Shown here one piece after another: positions 12,055 through 21,247 of a stretch of 64,000 bases of DNA. The position numbers and the translations under genes were made by a program. The notes below the pieces were generated by a model, which saw nothing but the letters and a program-made list of their open reading frames with translations, had not been told where the DNA came from and did no database searches. This DNA comes from Shouchella hunanensis (GTDB lineage Bacteria; Bacillota; Bacilli; Bacillales; Bacillaceae_D). The number at the start of each line of letters is the position of its first letter. Position 1 is the stretch's first letter. Location: contig NZ_CP117834.1 of assembly GCF_028735875.1 (NCBI RefSeq), positions 1,538,001-1,602,000 on the forward strand, written 5' to 3'.

Positions 12055-13029
12055 ATGCCCACATTAAAAGATGTAGCAAAAAAAGCAAAAGTAAGTGTGT
12101 CGACGGCTTCTTACGCTATGAATGGTAGCTCGTTAATCTTACCTGAAACAAAAAAAAGGGTTCATGATGCCGCAAAAGAGCTTGGTTATCGGATTAATGG
12201 ATCTGCAAAAAATTTAAAAAAAAGTAAAACCGAAATTGTAGCTGTATTTATTAGTGGATTTACTGGACCAGTTTTTAACGAAATGTTAGAAGGGGTTCAC
12301 GAGTACATTGCGAAGCACGGTTATGAATTAGTTGTTTGTGCGTCTAATGATAAACATAGATTGATTGTAGAAAATCATTTTGATGGGGCAATTATCCTTA
12401 ATTACCATATGGAAAATGATCTATTAGAGATGATTGCGTCAGAGAAGATGCCAATTATTGTACTAGATCGAGAAAGCCAGCACCCCCATATCCACTCATT
12501 GCTATTGCCAAATGATAAAGGTGTACAACAAATTATGGAAGCGATTACAAAGTCAGGTCATGAGCGGATAGGCTTTATGGCTGGTCAAGGATCATCGTTT
12601 GATGGAGAAAAACGACTTGAAGCATTTCAATCATTTATGCAAGAGAGGGATTTACCTATTTATTTGAGTGATTTTATTCGTGCTGATTTTACAGAAGAGA
12701 GCGGATACCACTGTATGGCAGCTTATTTAGAAAAAACAAGTGGAAAATCGCAAGCAACAGCCTTTGTTTGTGCCAATGATGAGATGGCAATCGGAGCCAT
12801 TCGTGCGAGTAAAGAAAAAGGCATGCGAATTCCAGAAGACATTGCCATTGTAGGTTTTGATGATATACCCATTGCTATGTACACAGACCCCCCGTTAACA
12901 ACGGTTCGGGTGAATAAGAAGCAATGGGGCAAAGAGGCAGCAAGACAACTACTGGATCGTATCGAAAAGAATCCAACTGAATTACCTCGAGAAACGATGG
13001 TTGAGTTAGTGAACCGCGGATCTTTATAA
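12055..13029 (+). CDS. LacI/GalR-family transcriptional regulator
   Basis: 324-aa regulator. The N-terminal helix-turn-helix (LKDVAKKAKVSVSTASYAMNG, quoted in part) is followed by the hinge helix and a periplasmic-binding-protein-like effector domain (about 60-324) ending in GFDDIPIAMYTDPPLTTVRV. It is the first gene of the island and its promoter carries a palindrome at the transcription start, so autoregulation and control of the downstream transport genes is likely. The effector sugar is unknown. Confidence 0.93.
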   Translation: MPTLKDVAKKAKVSVSTASYAMNGSSLILPETKKRVHDAAKELGYRINGSAKNLKKSKTEIVAVFISGFTGPVFNEMLEGVHEYIAKHGYELVVCASNDKHRLIVENHFDGAIILNYHMENDLLEMIASEKMPIIVLDRESQHPHIHSLLLPNDKGVQQIMEAITKSGHERIGFMAGQGSSFDGEKRLEAFQSFMQERDLPIYLSDFIRADFTEESGYHCMAAYLEKTSGKSQATAFVCANDEMAIGAIRASKEKGMRIPEDIAIVGFDDIPIAMYTDPPLTTVRVNKKQWGKEAARQLLDRIEKNPTELPRETMVELVNRGSL

Positions 13030-13070
13030 GCTACGATTAATAATGCCCATAAAGGTGAGGAGAGATTATC

Positions 13071-14432
13071 ATGAAAAAGTTCTTACTAATGCCAGTTGGA
13101 ATAATGCTAATTACATTAGCGGCATGTGGAGGAAATGATTCAGCAACAGAAGAAAACGGCGGAGACGATCAAGTTACCATTACATACGCTAGCTGGGGAA
13201 TTGGTCAAGATGGAGAAGAAAACCTCGATACGCTAATGATTGACGCTTTTATGGAGGAATATCCGCATATTAAGGTTGATATTGACCGGTCGCTTGACCC
13301 TGCTGATTGGAATAGCTCACTAGCTTCGGCTGCTAGCGCAAGTACAATGCCAGATGTGTTTACCATTGCCGAAGTACCATTGGGTTTAAGTAATAATTGG
13401 CTTCTTGATTTAAATGGGTTGACGGAAGCGGATGAGGAGTTTGGTGAAATACCAGAAGCAATTCGACTTGCAGTCAACTACAACGATTCTATCTATGCAG
13501 TGCCATCAGGAACGCAGATGCTTGGCTATTTCGTCAATAAAGATTTATTCAACCAAGGCAATTTAACGATTCCGAAGTATGGCTATAGCTTAGACGAATT
13601 TTCTACGGCCATTCGGGAAACATCCGATGTTCAGCAAGGTGTATCAGGTATTAATCAAATTTTTTCAATTCCAGACTGGTATCCATCGGTTGTAGATGAA
13701 ACAGCGGGCTGGTATACATTTAATGATGCTACAGGCTATGATCTCGCTAGTTCCAACTTCATTAATGGAGTGCAATTAGCATCTGATCTTGCAAATGGAA
13801 ACTATGCGTATGATTCGTTAGATGATGCACAAAAGGAGCGCTTTGCAGGAGACAATGCAGAAGAAGTATGGTTGAACGGCGATATTGCGCTTAAATGGGA
13901 TGGTACATGGAGTCTCGAAGGATTAAACAATGATGCAGAGTTTGATTGGGATTTTGTCGGTATTCCAGGCGGGCGTCCGGTTGTAACAAATGATTACCTA
14001 GGCATTTCTAGTTCAACAGAGCATGAAGACGAAGCCTATTTATTTTCAAAATGGATGGCGTTTGGGAAAGAAGGCTTCTTAAAACGAATTGAACTTGCTG
14101 ATGAAGCTGGCATTGTTGTGAATAAACTTCCAGTAACAGCTGACCAAGACGTATTGGATCAATTTTTTGCTAATATTGATGTTCCAGGAATAGAGCAAGC
14201 ATATGAAGGTATTGAGAACGCGGTCATTGAACCAATGAAAACGGTTCCGGGATATGTAGATTCTCGTTGGGAAGCACCAACAGGCATTTCAATTGGGGAT
14301 GAAGGAAATGCAACCATTGCAGCTCTTATCGATGCTGCAGTGCGTGGCGATATTAAAATAGAAGATTATGCAGTTCAATTAAATGAGTTAGCGAATAGTC
14401 GTTATGAAGAAAGCAAAGAGGCAATCGAATAA
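13071..14432 (+). CDS. ABC transporter extracellular solute-binding lipoprotein (family 1 type)
   Basis: 453-aa sugar-binding protein. A lipoprotein signal peptide ends in the lipobox LAAC (cysteine about residue 19), so it should be anchored to the outer face of the membrane. The rest is a family 1 solute-binding fold (for example ITYASWGIGQDGEENL, MPDVFTIAEVPLGLS, WLNGDIALKWDGTWSLEG). It is followed by a hairpin, which suggests that it is expressed at a higher level than the downstream genes. Confidence 0.9.
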   Translation: MKKFLLMPVGIMLITLAACGGNDSATEENGGDDQVTITYASWGIGQDGEENLDTLMIDAFMEEYPHIKVDIDRSLDPADWNSSLASAASASTMPDVFTIAEVPLGLSNNWLLDLNGLTEADEEFGEIPEAIRLAVNYNDSIYAVPSGTQMLGYFVNKDLFNQGNLTIPKYGYSLDEFSTAIRETSDVQQGVSGINQIFSIPDWYPSVVDETAGWYTFNDATGYDLASSNFINGVQLASDLANGNYAYDSLDDAQKERFAGDNAEEVWLNGDIALKWDGTWSLEGLNNDAEFDWDFVGIPGGRPVVTNDYLGISSSTEHEDEAYLFSKWMAFGKEGFLKRIELADEAGIVVNKLPVTADQDVLDQFFANIDVPGIEQAYEGIENAVIEPMKTVPGYVDSRWEAPTGISIGDEGNATIAALIDAAVRGDIKIEDYAVQLNELANSRYEESKEAIE

Positions 14433-14444
14433 ACAGTAAAAGAG

Positions 14445-14490
14445 AAAAAGCGCGTTAGACAACGTCATGCATTTGTTGTAAGCGCTTTTT
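14445..14490 (+). terminator. intra-operon hairpin/terminator
   Basis: AAAAAGCGC / GCGCTTTTT closes a 46-base hairpin with further partial pairing inside. It lies between the binding lipoprotein and the 960-aa gene, and could give partial termination or protect the upstream mRNA. Confidence 0.6.
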
Positions 14491-14547
14491 CATTTAAAAG
14501 ACTTTCGAGCAGCTCCTTTTAAGTATGAAAGGAAATGGGGGGGTTTG

Positions 14548-17430
14548 ATGTTAAAAAGAAGTTCTATTGTTTGTTTAACCATATTAGGTTTTCTAGCTTA
14601 TTCGCAACCAACTGTAGCAGAGACGACTGAAACACTTGAAGAGCTGGAGCTATCATACGATGAGGTTTATCAGAGCAACAAAGATGAGTACGGTAACAAA
14701 ATAAGTGATTCGCAACACTTTACTGTCAATCAATTTAAAGAATACGAAGGGATTGATCAGGACTACATCAATTGGGCAACGGATGGTCGTTTTACAGTAG
14801 AGGTGGATGTGGCTGAAGCTGGTTTGTATGAGATCGGTGTTGCATATCGGGTAACAGAAGAAACCCTCGTGCCTTCTGAAGGAGCTATTCTAATAAATGG
14901 TCATTATCCGTTCTCAGAGAGTAGAGGAATGATCTTTCCTAGTGAATGGATTCAAAATGAAACAACGTTTGAGCAGGATCGCTATGGAGCAGATATTATG
15001 CCTAGTCAGAGTCAACTACAAGACTGGCAAACGTTTCGATTAGGTGATTCAAGAAGAGTGGAACCATTTGCATTTGCGCTTGAGCAAGGACAGAACACGA
15101 TAGAATTCAAACATGTCCGAGGCGAAATGGATATAGCCCATGTAACGATCGAGCCGGTGACAGAGATTTCAACTTACGATACATACATAAGTGACATAGA
15201 CGACGAAGAGGTTATTAACGATTTAATTACAATTGAAGCCGAACACCCAAGCAAAAAAAACGAATCCTCTATACGACCAATTGTGACGCAGGATCCTTCC
15301 GTTTCACCGTATGAGACTGGAGCAAGGCTACTTAATACATTCGGGGGTGACTCTTGGAAAGTAAGTGGTCAATCTGCCTGCTGGTCTTTTGAAATTTCCG
15401 AGAGCGGATTTTATTATATTACTTTTAAGGCACTGGCAAACAACGATGCCAATAAAGATATATACCGTACCATTTATGTGAATGGAAGGATACCATTTGC
15501 AGAACTTAAGAGTTATCCATTTCCGCAAAGTGCTCATTGGGAGAACCAAACACTAGCTAATGATGCCAATGAGCCGTTTCGTATTAATTTGGAAGCAGGC
15601 ATGAATGAACTTTGTCTAAGGGTGGACGACACTCCTACGCAAGAGGTACAAAATGAGTTAACGCTCATTATGGCGGAAATGGATGAATTAACGTTATCAA
15701 TTAAACAATTAACTGGAAATCAGCAAGATGCAAGTAGAGGATGGCGTATTGAAGATTATATTCCCGATGTGTCCAATCGGTTACGCTCTTGGGCTCAGAA
15801 GGTCGAGACTGGAGCTGATAAGCTAAGGGCTGCAAGTACAAGTGAAGGAGATAGCGTTCAAGGTGTGTCACTAAGAGTAGCAGGGGATCGTTTACGCTCT
15901 TTAGCGGAGACACCGAACGAATTACCGAACCGCTTAAATGAATTATCTGAAGGCTCCAGTTCGGTTTCTCAAGTACTCGGGGATGTGTCCATTGCTTTAA
16001 GAGAACAACCACTTCTGCTCGATCAACTGTTCATTCATGGCAAAACTTTGTTGCCGGATGCAGAAGCTGGGTTATGGATGAAAACCAAAGAATCGGTAAG
16101 TCGCTTTTTTCAATCATTCAGTGGCGACGATTTAACAACGGTAAATACAGAGCACGATGTTGTTGAAGTGTGGGTTAATCGACCACGTCAATATGTTGAC
16201 TTAATGCAGTTAATGGCGGATCAACAATTTACACCGGAGACAGGAATTGAGGTCAGGTTTTCACTTATGCCAGATGAACAAAAGTTAATTTTAGCAAGTG
16301 CAGCTGACAGTCAACCAGATTTGGCATTAGGGATTAGTAACTGGCTACCATACGAGTTAGCCATTCGTGGTGCAGCGGTAGATTTAAGCCAATTCGACGA
16401 TTTTGATGACTATATGAATCAATTTGCCCCAGGGGCATTTATGCCGTTAATGATTGAAGATTCAATCTATGCGCTGCCAGAGACGCAAGATTTTTCGGTG
16501 TTGTTTTACAGAGAGGATTTAATGGATGCATTATCCCTACCTGTTCCTAATACATGGGGGGATGTGGTTGACATCTTACCAGAATTACAACGGTATGGTA
16601 TGAACTTCTATTCATCAATTGCAGGAGGTGCAGCCTTCAAGCCTTTTGCAGCAACAGCACCGTTTATCTATCAATTTCAAGGTCAAATCTTTGAAAAAGA
16701 TGGTATGGGTGTGGCCTTAAATGAAGATGAAGCACTGCAAGGTGTGCAGTTTATGGCTGATTTAAACACGATTTACAGTACACCCTTGCAAGTGCCAAAC
16801 TTCTATAATCATTTTCGGTATGGCTCACTTCCTTTAGGGATTGGAAACTTTGCAACTTACGTGCAGTTAACCTCTGCAGCGCAAGAATTGAGTGGCTGGG
16901 ATATTGCCCTGCATCCTGGTGTCGAACAGGAAGATGGCTCTGTCTCTCGTTGGGCCAGTGGTGCCGCGCAAGCTGGCATGATGTTTAACGGAAGCGACAA
17001 TCAAGAACAGGCATGGGCGTTGTTACAATGGTGGATGAGTAAAGAAACACAAAGGGAGTTTGCTCAAACCTTGCAAATGACGTACGGGGCAGAATACATG
17101 TGGAATACGGCTAACCTTGAAGCATTTAAAGAACTTCCATGGCCAGAGGAGCATAAAGACGTTATTTTAACGCAATGGGAACAATTAATTGAAGTGCCCA
17201 AAACACCATATGCCTATATGGTTGAACGGGAGATAAGTAATGTTTGGAATAAGATGGTCTTTGATGGTGAAAATGCTCGTTCGGCTGTTGATGATTCGAT
17301 TATTACGATCGATCGCGAGCTGCGCAGAAAGATGGAAGAGTTTGGCTATATGCAAGATGGAGAAGTGATCCGTCCGTACCCAATTCCGACAATTGAAGCG
17401 ATCAAACAGAAAACGAGGGAGAGCGAATGA
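14548..17430 (+). CDS. secreted multidomain solute-binding protein with tandem N-terminal carbohydrate-binding-like modules
   Basis: About 960 aa with a signal peptide (residues 1-25, cut after TVAE). Two similar beta-rich modules follow, at about 30-210 and 225-375: [10 protein letters not shown] ... ILINGHYPF and [10 protein letters not shown] ... IYVNGRIPF are clear internal repeats resembling carbohydrate-binding modules. A helical linker (about 380-530) leads to a family 1 solute-binding domain (about 540-960, [11 protein letters not shown] ... PDLALG). There is no lipobox and no clear membrane anchor. It overlaps the first permease gene by four bases. ATG 14548 follows a G-rich ribosome site; TTG 14545 is the alternative. 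Confidence 0.8.
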   Translation: MLKRSSIVCLTILGFLAYSQPTVAETTETLEELELSYDEVYQSNKDEYGNKISDSQHFTVNQFKEYEGIDQDYINWATDGRFTVEVDVAEAGLYEIGVAYRVTEETLVPSEGAILINGHYPFSESRGMIFPSEWIQNETTFEQDRYGADIMPSQSQLQDWQTFRLGDSRRVEPFAFALEQGQNTIEFKHVRGEMDIAHVTIEPVTEISTYDTYISDIDDEEVINDLITIEAEHPSKKNESSIRPIVTQDPSVSPYETGARLLNTFGGDSWKVSGQSACWSFEISESGFYYITFKALANNDANKDIYRTIYVNGRIPFAELKSYPFPQSAHWENQTLANDANEPFRINLEAGMNELCLRVDDTPTQEVQNELTLIMAEMDELTLSIKQLTGNQQDASRGWRIEDYIPDVSNRLRSWAQKVETGADKLRAASTSEGDSVQGVSLRVAGDRLRSLAETPNELPNRLNELSEGSSSVSQVLGDVSIALREQPLLLDQLFIHGKTLLPDAEAGLWMKTKESVSRFFQSFSGDDLTTVNTEHDVVEVWVNRPRQYVDLMQLMADQQFTPETGIEVRFSLMPDEQKLILASAADSQPDLALGISNWLPYELAIRGAAVDLSQFDDFDDYMNQFAPGAFMPLMIEDSIYALPETQDFSVLFYREDLMDALSLPVPNTWGDVVDILPELQRYGMNFYSSIAGGAAFKPFAATAPFIYQFQGQIFEKDGMGVALNEDEALQGVQFMADLNTIYSTPLQVPNFYNHFRYGSLPLGIGNFATYVQLTSAAQELSGWDIALHPGVEQEDGSVSRWASGAAQAGMMFNGSDNQEQAWALLQWWMSKETQREFAQTLQMTYGAEYMWNTANLEAFKELPWPEEHKDVILTQWEQLIEVPKTPYAYMVEREISNVWNKMVFDGENARSAVDDSIITIDRELRRKMEEFGYMQDGEVIRPYPIPTIEAIKQKTRESE

Positions 17431-18320
17431 ATACACAACCAAGACAACACGTGAGCACTGCATTGTTCTTAGCTCCGTATTTACTCTTATTCATTCTCTT
17501 TATTGTCATACCAGTTCTTGCAGCAATTGTATTATCGTTTACGTATTTTAATGCAATTGAATTTCCAAGCTTTGTTGGCTTGGCGAATTATGTAAACGTA
17601 TTAACGCAAGATAGTGTGTTTATGCAGTATGTCTTGCCAAATACTGTCATCTTTGCGCTTATCGTCGGACCAGGCGGTTATATCCTTGCATTTATTCTTG
17701 CGTGGATGCTAGCGCAAATCACAAAAGTGCCGAGAACGATTTTAGCGCTAATCATTTACTCACCATCAATGACTTCTGGAATTGCGATGGCTGTTGTTTG
17801 GTCCATTATTTTTAGTGGCGACCAGAGTGGTTATTTAAACAGTCTCTTAATGCAGTGGGGAATGGTATTTGAACCAATTCAATGGTTACAGTCTCCACAG
17901 TATCTATTAGCGATTATGATTGTTGTTACTCTTTGGGGCAGTATGGGTGTCGGATTCTTAGCGATGTTATCAGGGGTTATGAACATTAATAAAGAGATTT
18001 ATGAAGCTGGTTATATTGACGGCATTAGCAATCGATTTCAAGAAATTATTTATATTACAATCCCATCTATGCGACCGCAAATGTTGTTTGGCGCTGTGAT
18101 GGCAATTGTGCAAACCTTTCAAGCTGGTGCGATTGGTGTCGCGCTATCTGGAGCGAATCCTACGCCTCAGTATGCAGGGCAGTTAATGGTTAACCACCTT
18201 GAAGATTTTGGTTTTATCCGCTACGAGATGGGCTATGCAGCTGCAATATCGGTTATCTTGCTTCTTTTTGTGTATCTTTTTTCGATCGTAGCAAGACGGT
18301 TATTTGCGGATAAAGATTAG
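17427..18320 (+). CDS. sugar ABC transporter permease (MalF type), pair A
   Basis: 297-aa integral membrane protein with about six helices, the first being [20 protein letters not shown]. The EAA loop that contacts the ATPase is [15 protein letters not shown]...P. Pairs with the next gene to form a heterodimeric importer; overlaps the 960-aa binding-protein gene (ATGA), suggesting they work together. No ATPase is encoded nearby. Confidence 0.92.
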   Translation: MNTQPRQHVSTALFLAPYLLLFILFIVIPVLAAIVLSFTYFNAIEFPSFVGLANYVNVLTQDSVFMQYVLPNTVIFALIVGPGGYILAFILAWMLAQITKVPRTILALIIYSPSMTSGIAMAVVWSIIFSGDQSGYLNSLLMQWGMVFEPIQWLQSPQYLLAIMIVVTLWGSMGVGFLAMLSGVMNINKEIYEAGYIDGISNRFQEIIYITIPSMRPQMLFGAVMAIVQTFQAGAIGVALSGANPTPQYAGQLMVNHLEDFGFIRYEMGYAAAISVILLLFVYLFSIVARRLFADKD

Positions 18321-18331
18321 GAGGAGCAGAC

Positions 18332-19213
18332 ATGGCGAGTTCGTTTCATGGGAGCAGAATGAATCCCGATAAATTTCACCTAAGTCAGCTGAAATTTTAC
18401 TTGTTTTTAATACCGCTTGCGATTTTTATGGCTATGCCAATCGTCTATATTTTTTCGCATGCATTTAAACCAATTGATGAGTTATTTGCTTATCCCCCGA
18501 GGTTTTTTGTCGACAAACCAACGATACAAAATTTTGCTGATTTAATTAACAATCGAAGCGAATCTGGAGTACCAATGTCCCGTTATTTATTTAACAGTAT
18601 TATCGTTACGCTTGTTGTTGTTGCCATTACCGTGTTTATTAGTTCAATGGCAGGCTACGTGCTATCGAAAAAGAAATTCAAACTAAAAAAAATGATATTT
18701 GAACTAAATACTCTCGCTCTAATGTTTGTTCCTGCGGCTGTAGGAATTCCAACGTACTTGCTTATCCAACAAATTGGTTTGCTCGATACATTTTGGGTTC
18801 ACATCCTGCCAATGCTTGCTATGCCAGTCGGTTTATTCTTATTGAAACAATTTATCGACCAGATTCCGAATGAGCTAATTGAAGCGGCACAAATGGATGG
18901 AGCGAAAGACATTCAAATCTATTGGAAAATTATTATGCCTTTGGTAGCTCCTGCACTGGCAACGGTAGCGATTTTATCTTTCCAAGCAGTATGGAACAGT
19001 GTAGAGGCATCAACATTGTATATCAACGACGAAAACTTAAAAACCTTTGCCTTTTACATGTCTACTTTAACAAGTGATGCTGCAGGAAATACGGTAGCTG
19101 GACAAGGAATGGCTGCAGCTGCAGCGCTTATTATGTTTTTGCCAAACCTAGTAATTTTTATTATTTTACAAAGCAAGGTAATGAATACGATGGCCCATTC
19201 AGGGATTAAGTAA
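18332..19213 (+). CDS. sugar ABC transporter permease (MalG type), pair A
   Basis: 293 aa, six predicted helices, EAA loop [20 protein letters not shown]. Partner of the preceding permease, which ends 11 bases upstream. AGGAGG lies just before the ATG. The C-terminus ([12 protein letters not shown]) is typical of MalG-type permeases. Confidence 0.93.
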   Translation: MASSFHGSRMNPDKFHLSQLKFYLFLIPLAIFMAMPIVYIFSHAFKPIDELFAYPPRFFVDKPTIQNFADLINNRSESGVPMSRYLFNSIIVTLVVVAITVFISSMAGYVLSKKKFKLKKMIFELNTLALMFVPAAVGIPTYLLIQQIGLLDTFWVHILPMLAMPVGLFLLKQFIDQIPNELIEAAQMDGAKDIQIYWKIIMPLVAPALATVAILSFQAVWNSVEASTLYINDENLKTFAFYMSTLTSDAAGNTVAGQGMAAAAALIMFLPNLVIFIILQSKVMNTMAHSGIK

Positions 19214-19228
19214 GGGGGAAGGAACGAG

Positions 19229-21247
19229 ATGAAGCAAACACTGCTCACATGGCTCTTTATAATGATTGTCTGTCTCTTGCCATTGAGCGCACAGGCATCC
19301 GTTGAGGTTCCTTATAAAACTTATACACTTACTGGTGAAGGCTATCCGATTGAAACCCAAGTTGCATACGTACCGGTTGGAAATATTGGGTTGACGGGTG
19401 ATTTACTAGCGCCGGAAGATCTGTTTGTTGGGAAAGACAATTTGATTTATGTTGCCGATTCGGGTTTCCAGCACGTTGTTGTTTTTGACGAAGAGGGAAA
19501 ACGGATTCGGGAAATTGGGACTGGACTATTAAGGGAGCCACTTGGTGTTTTTGTTAACGAAGAAGGTATTTATGTTGCAGACTACGCGCTTGAAGAAATC
19601 GTTTTATTTAATCATAGTGGTGACCTCATCAACACATTCGGCAAACCAGATACACCTTTATATGGGGAGCGTGCAGCCTTCAAGCCTCAAAAAATCACGG
19701 TGGATCGTAGAGGCAACCTTTACGTTGTTTCTGAGGGATCAACAAATGGGATTGTCCAACTAAGTGCAGAGGGTGATTTTCTTGGTTTCTTTGGTGTCAA
19801 TCGCTTTGGAGGTTCATTGCTTTCCTTTTTACCGGATCTAATAACAAGCGAAACTCAGCGGGTAAATCAATTTTTACGGGTACCCCCTGCTCCAACGAAC
19901 ATAACGATCGATGAGCAGGGGCTCGTTTACACGGTAACGGCGGGTACGGATAATGAAGTCGTGCGGCGTTTGAATATTGCTGGTGCGAATATGCTTCCTT
20001 CTGATATAGCAGGTTCAAATCCAATGCGCGATGTGGCTGTTGGTGCAGCTGGTAATATGGTAACCATCTCGACGGACGGAACCATTTATGAGCTCGATCC
20101 AGAAGGCTACACACTGTTTTACTTTGGTGGAAAAGAAGATGGTACCAGTCGGGCAGGCTTGTTTGTTCAGCCAAGTGCAATTGAGGTCGATCGTAACGGC
20201 CAGCTACTTGTAGCCGATCGAGAAAAAGGGACAGTCGAGCTATTTAATCCGACAGGTTTTACGAGGAATCTTCACGAGGGAATTCGCTTGTTCACAGAAG
20301 GTTACTATGTTGAAAGTGAAGCGATTTGGCAAGATGTCTTACAGTTAAATGCCTCCTTCGCCCTTGCCCACAATGCGATTGGCCAGTCTGAGTTTAAACA
20401 ACAAAACTATAATAAGGCGATGGCTCGTTTTGAGCGTTCCAATAATTACAGTGCCTATTCTAATGCATTCTGGGAAGTGCGTTACGAATGGATGCAAGAA
20501 AAGTTAAGTTTGTTGTTCGCTTCCATTATCGGATTAATAACACTCCGTTTCGGCATCATTTATACAAACCGACGCTTTGGTTATTTAGCACCAGTAGAAA
20601 AAAGGTGGGTGCAGGTTAAGCGTTTAAAGTTATTTAATGAACTACTGTTTGTGTTTCGCTTTATTCGTCACCCAATTGATAGTTTTTATTATGTAAAAGA
20701 AAATAAACGGGTTTCTATTTTATCAGCTTCTATTCTGTATGTGTCTCTATTTATCTCGTATTTGTTTTTCATCTACGGTCGAGGGTTTATTTTCAGACCA
20801 ACACCACTAGAATACTTTTGGTTTACGTATGATTTACTCATATTTGCTACGCCGATCGTCTTTTTCTTACTTGTTAACTATTTGGTGAGCACCATTAGTG
20901 ATGGTGAGGGACGCTTTCGAGAGCTGTATATTGGCTTTATATATGCGAGTGCCCCCTTGTTAATAGGGCTCGTTCCTCTCGTATTCGTGTCCCGTATTTT
21001 AACGTTAAATGAAGCGTTTCTCTTTCAATTTAGTTTACTTAGCATGATTGTTTACGCACTAGTAATTCTTTTTATCATGCTGAAGGAAATTCATGATTTC
21101 ACATTTTGGGGTACGGTGAGAAATGTGGTCCTTACCATTTTTGGCATGATCTTGCTTGCTTTTGTGCTTATGATTGTTTATGTCCTATTTGATCAAGTCA
21201 TCCAGTTTTTAGCATCCATTTGGCAGGAGGTGCTCTACCGTGTTTAA
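19229..21247 (+). CDS. NHL-repeat beta-propeller / TPR / Yip1-domain membrane protein
   Basis: 672-aa protein of unknown function with a composite layout. A signal peptide (1-24, ending AQA) precedes an extracellular NHL-type propeller (about 50-345, with repeats such as NLIYVADSGFQHVVVFDEEG, EEGIYVADYALEEIVLFN and GQLLVADREKGTVELFNPTG). One TPR-like helical pair (about 352-410) follows, then a membrane helix, then a Yip1-like domain with about five helices (about 470-665). It lies between two permease pairs and overlaps the next gene by eight bases, so it probably belongs to the uptake system, perhaps as a sensor or surface scaffold (inference). Confidence 0.75.
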   Translation: MKQTLLTWLFIMIVCLLPLSAQASVEVPYKTYTLTGEGYPIETQVAYVPVGNIGLTGDLLAPEDLFVGKDNLIYVADSGFQHVVVFDEEGKRIREIGTGLLREPLGVFVNEEGIYVADYALEEIVLFNHSGDLINTFGKPDTPLYGERAAFKPQKITVDRRGNLYVVSEGSTNGIVQLSAEGDFLGFFGVNRFGGSLLSFLPDLITSETQRVNQFLRVPPAPTNITIDEQGLVYTVTAGTDNEVVRRLNIAGANMLPSDIAGSNPMRDVAVGAAGNMVTISTDGTIYELDPEGYTLFYFGGKEDGTSRAGLFVQPSAIEVDRNGQLLVADREKGTVELFNPTGFTRNLHEGIRLFTEGYYVESEAIWQDVLQLNASFALAHNAIGQSEFKQQNYNKAMARFERSNNYSAYSNAFWEVRYEWMQEKLSLLFASIIGLITLRFGIIYTNRRFGYLAPVEKRWVQVKRLKLFNELLFVFRFIRHPIDSFYYVKENKRVSILSASILYVSLFISYLFFIYGRGFIFRPTPLEYFWFTYDLLIFATPIVFFLLVNYLVSTISDGEGRFRELYIGFIYASAPLLIGLVPLVFVSRILTLNEAFLFQFSLLSMIVYALVILFIMLKEIHDFTFWGTVRNVVLTIFGMILLAFVLMIVYVLFDQVIQFLASIWQEVLYRV

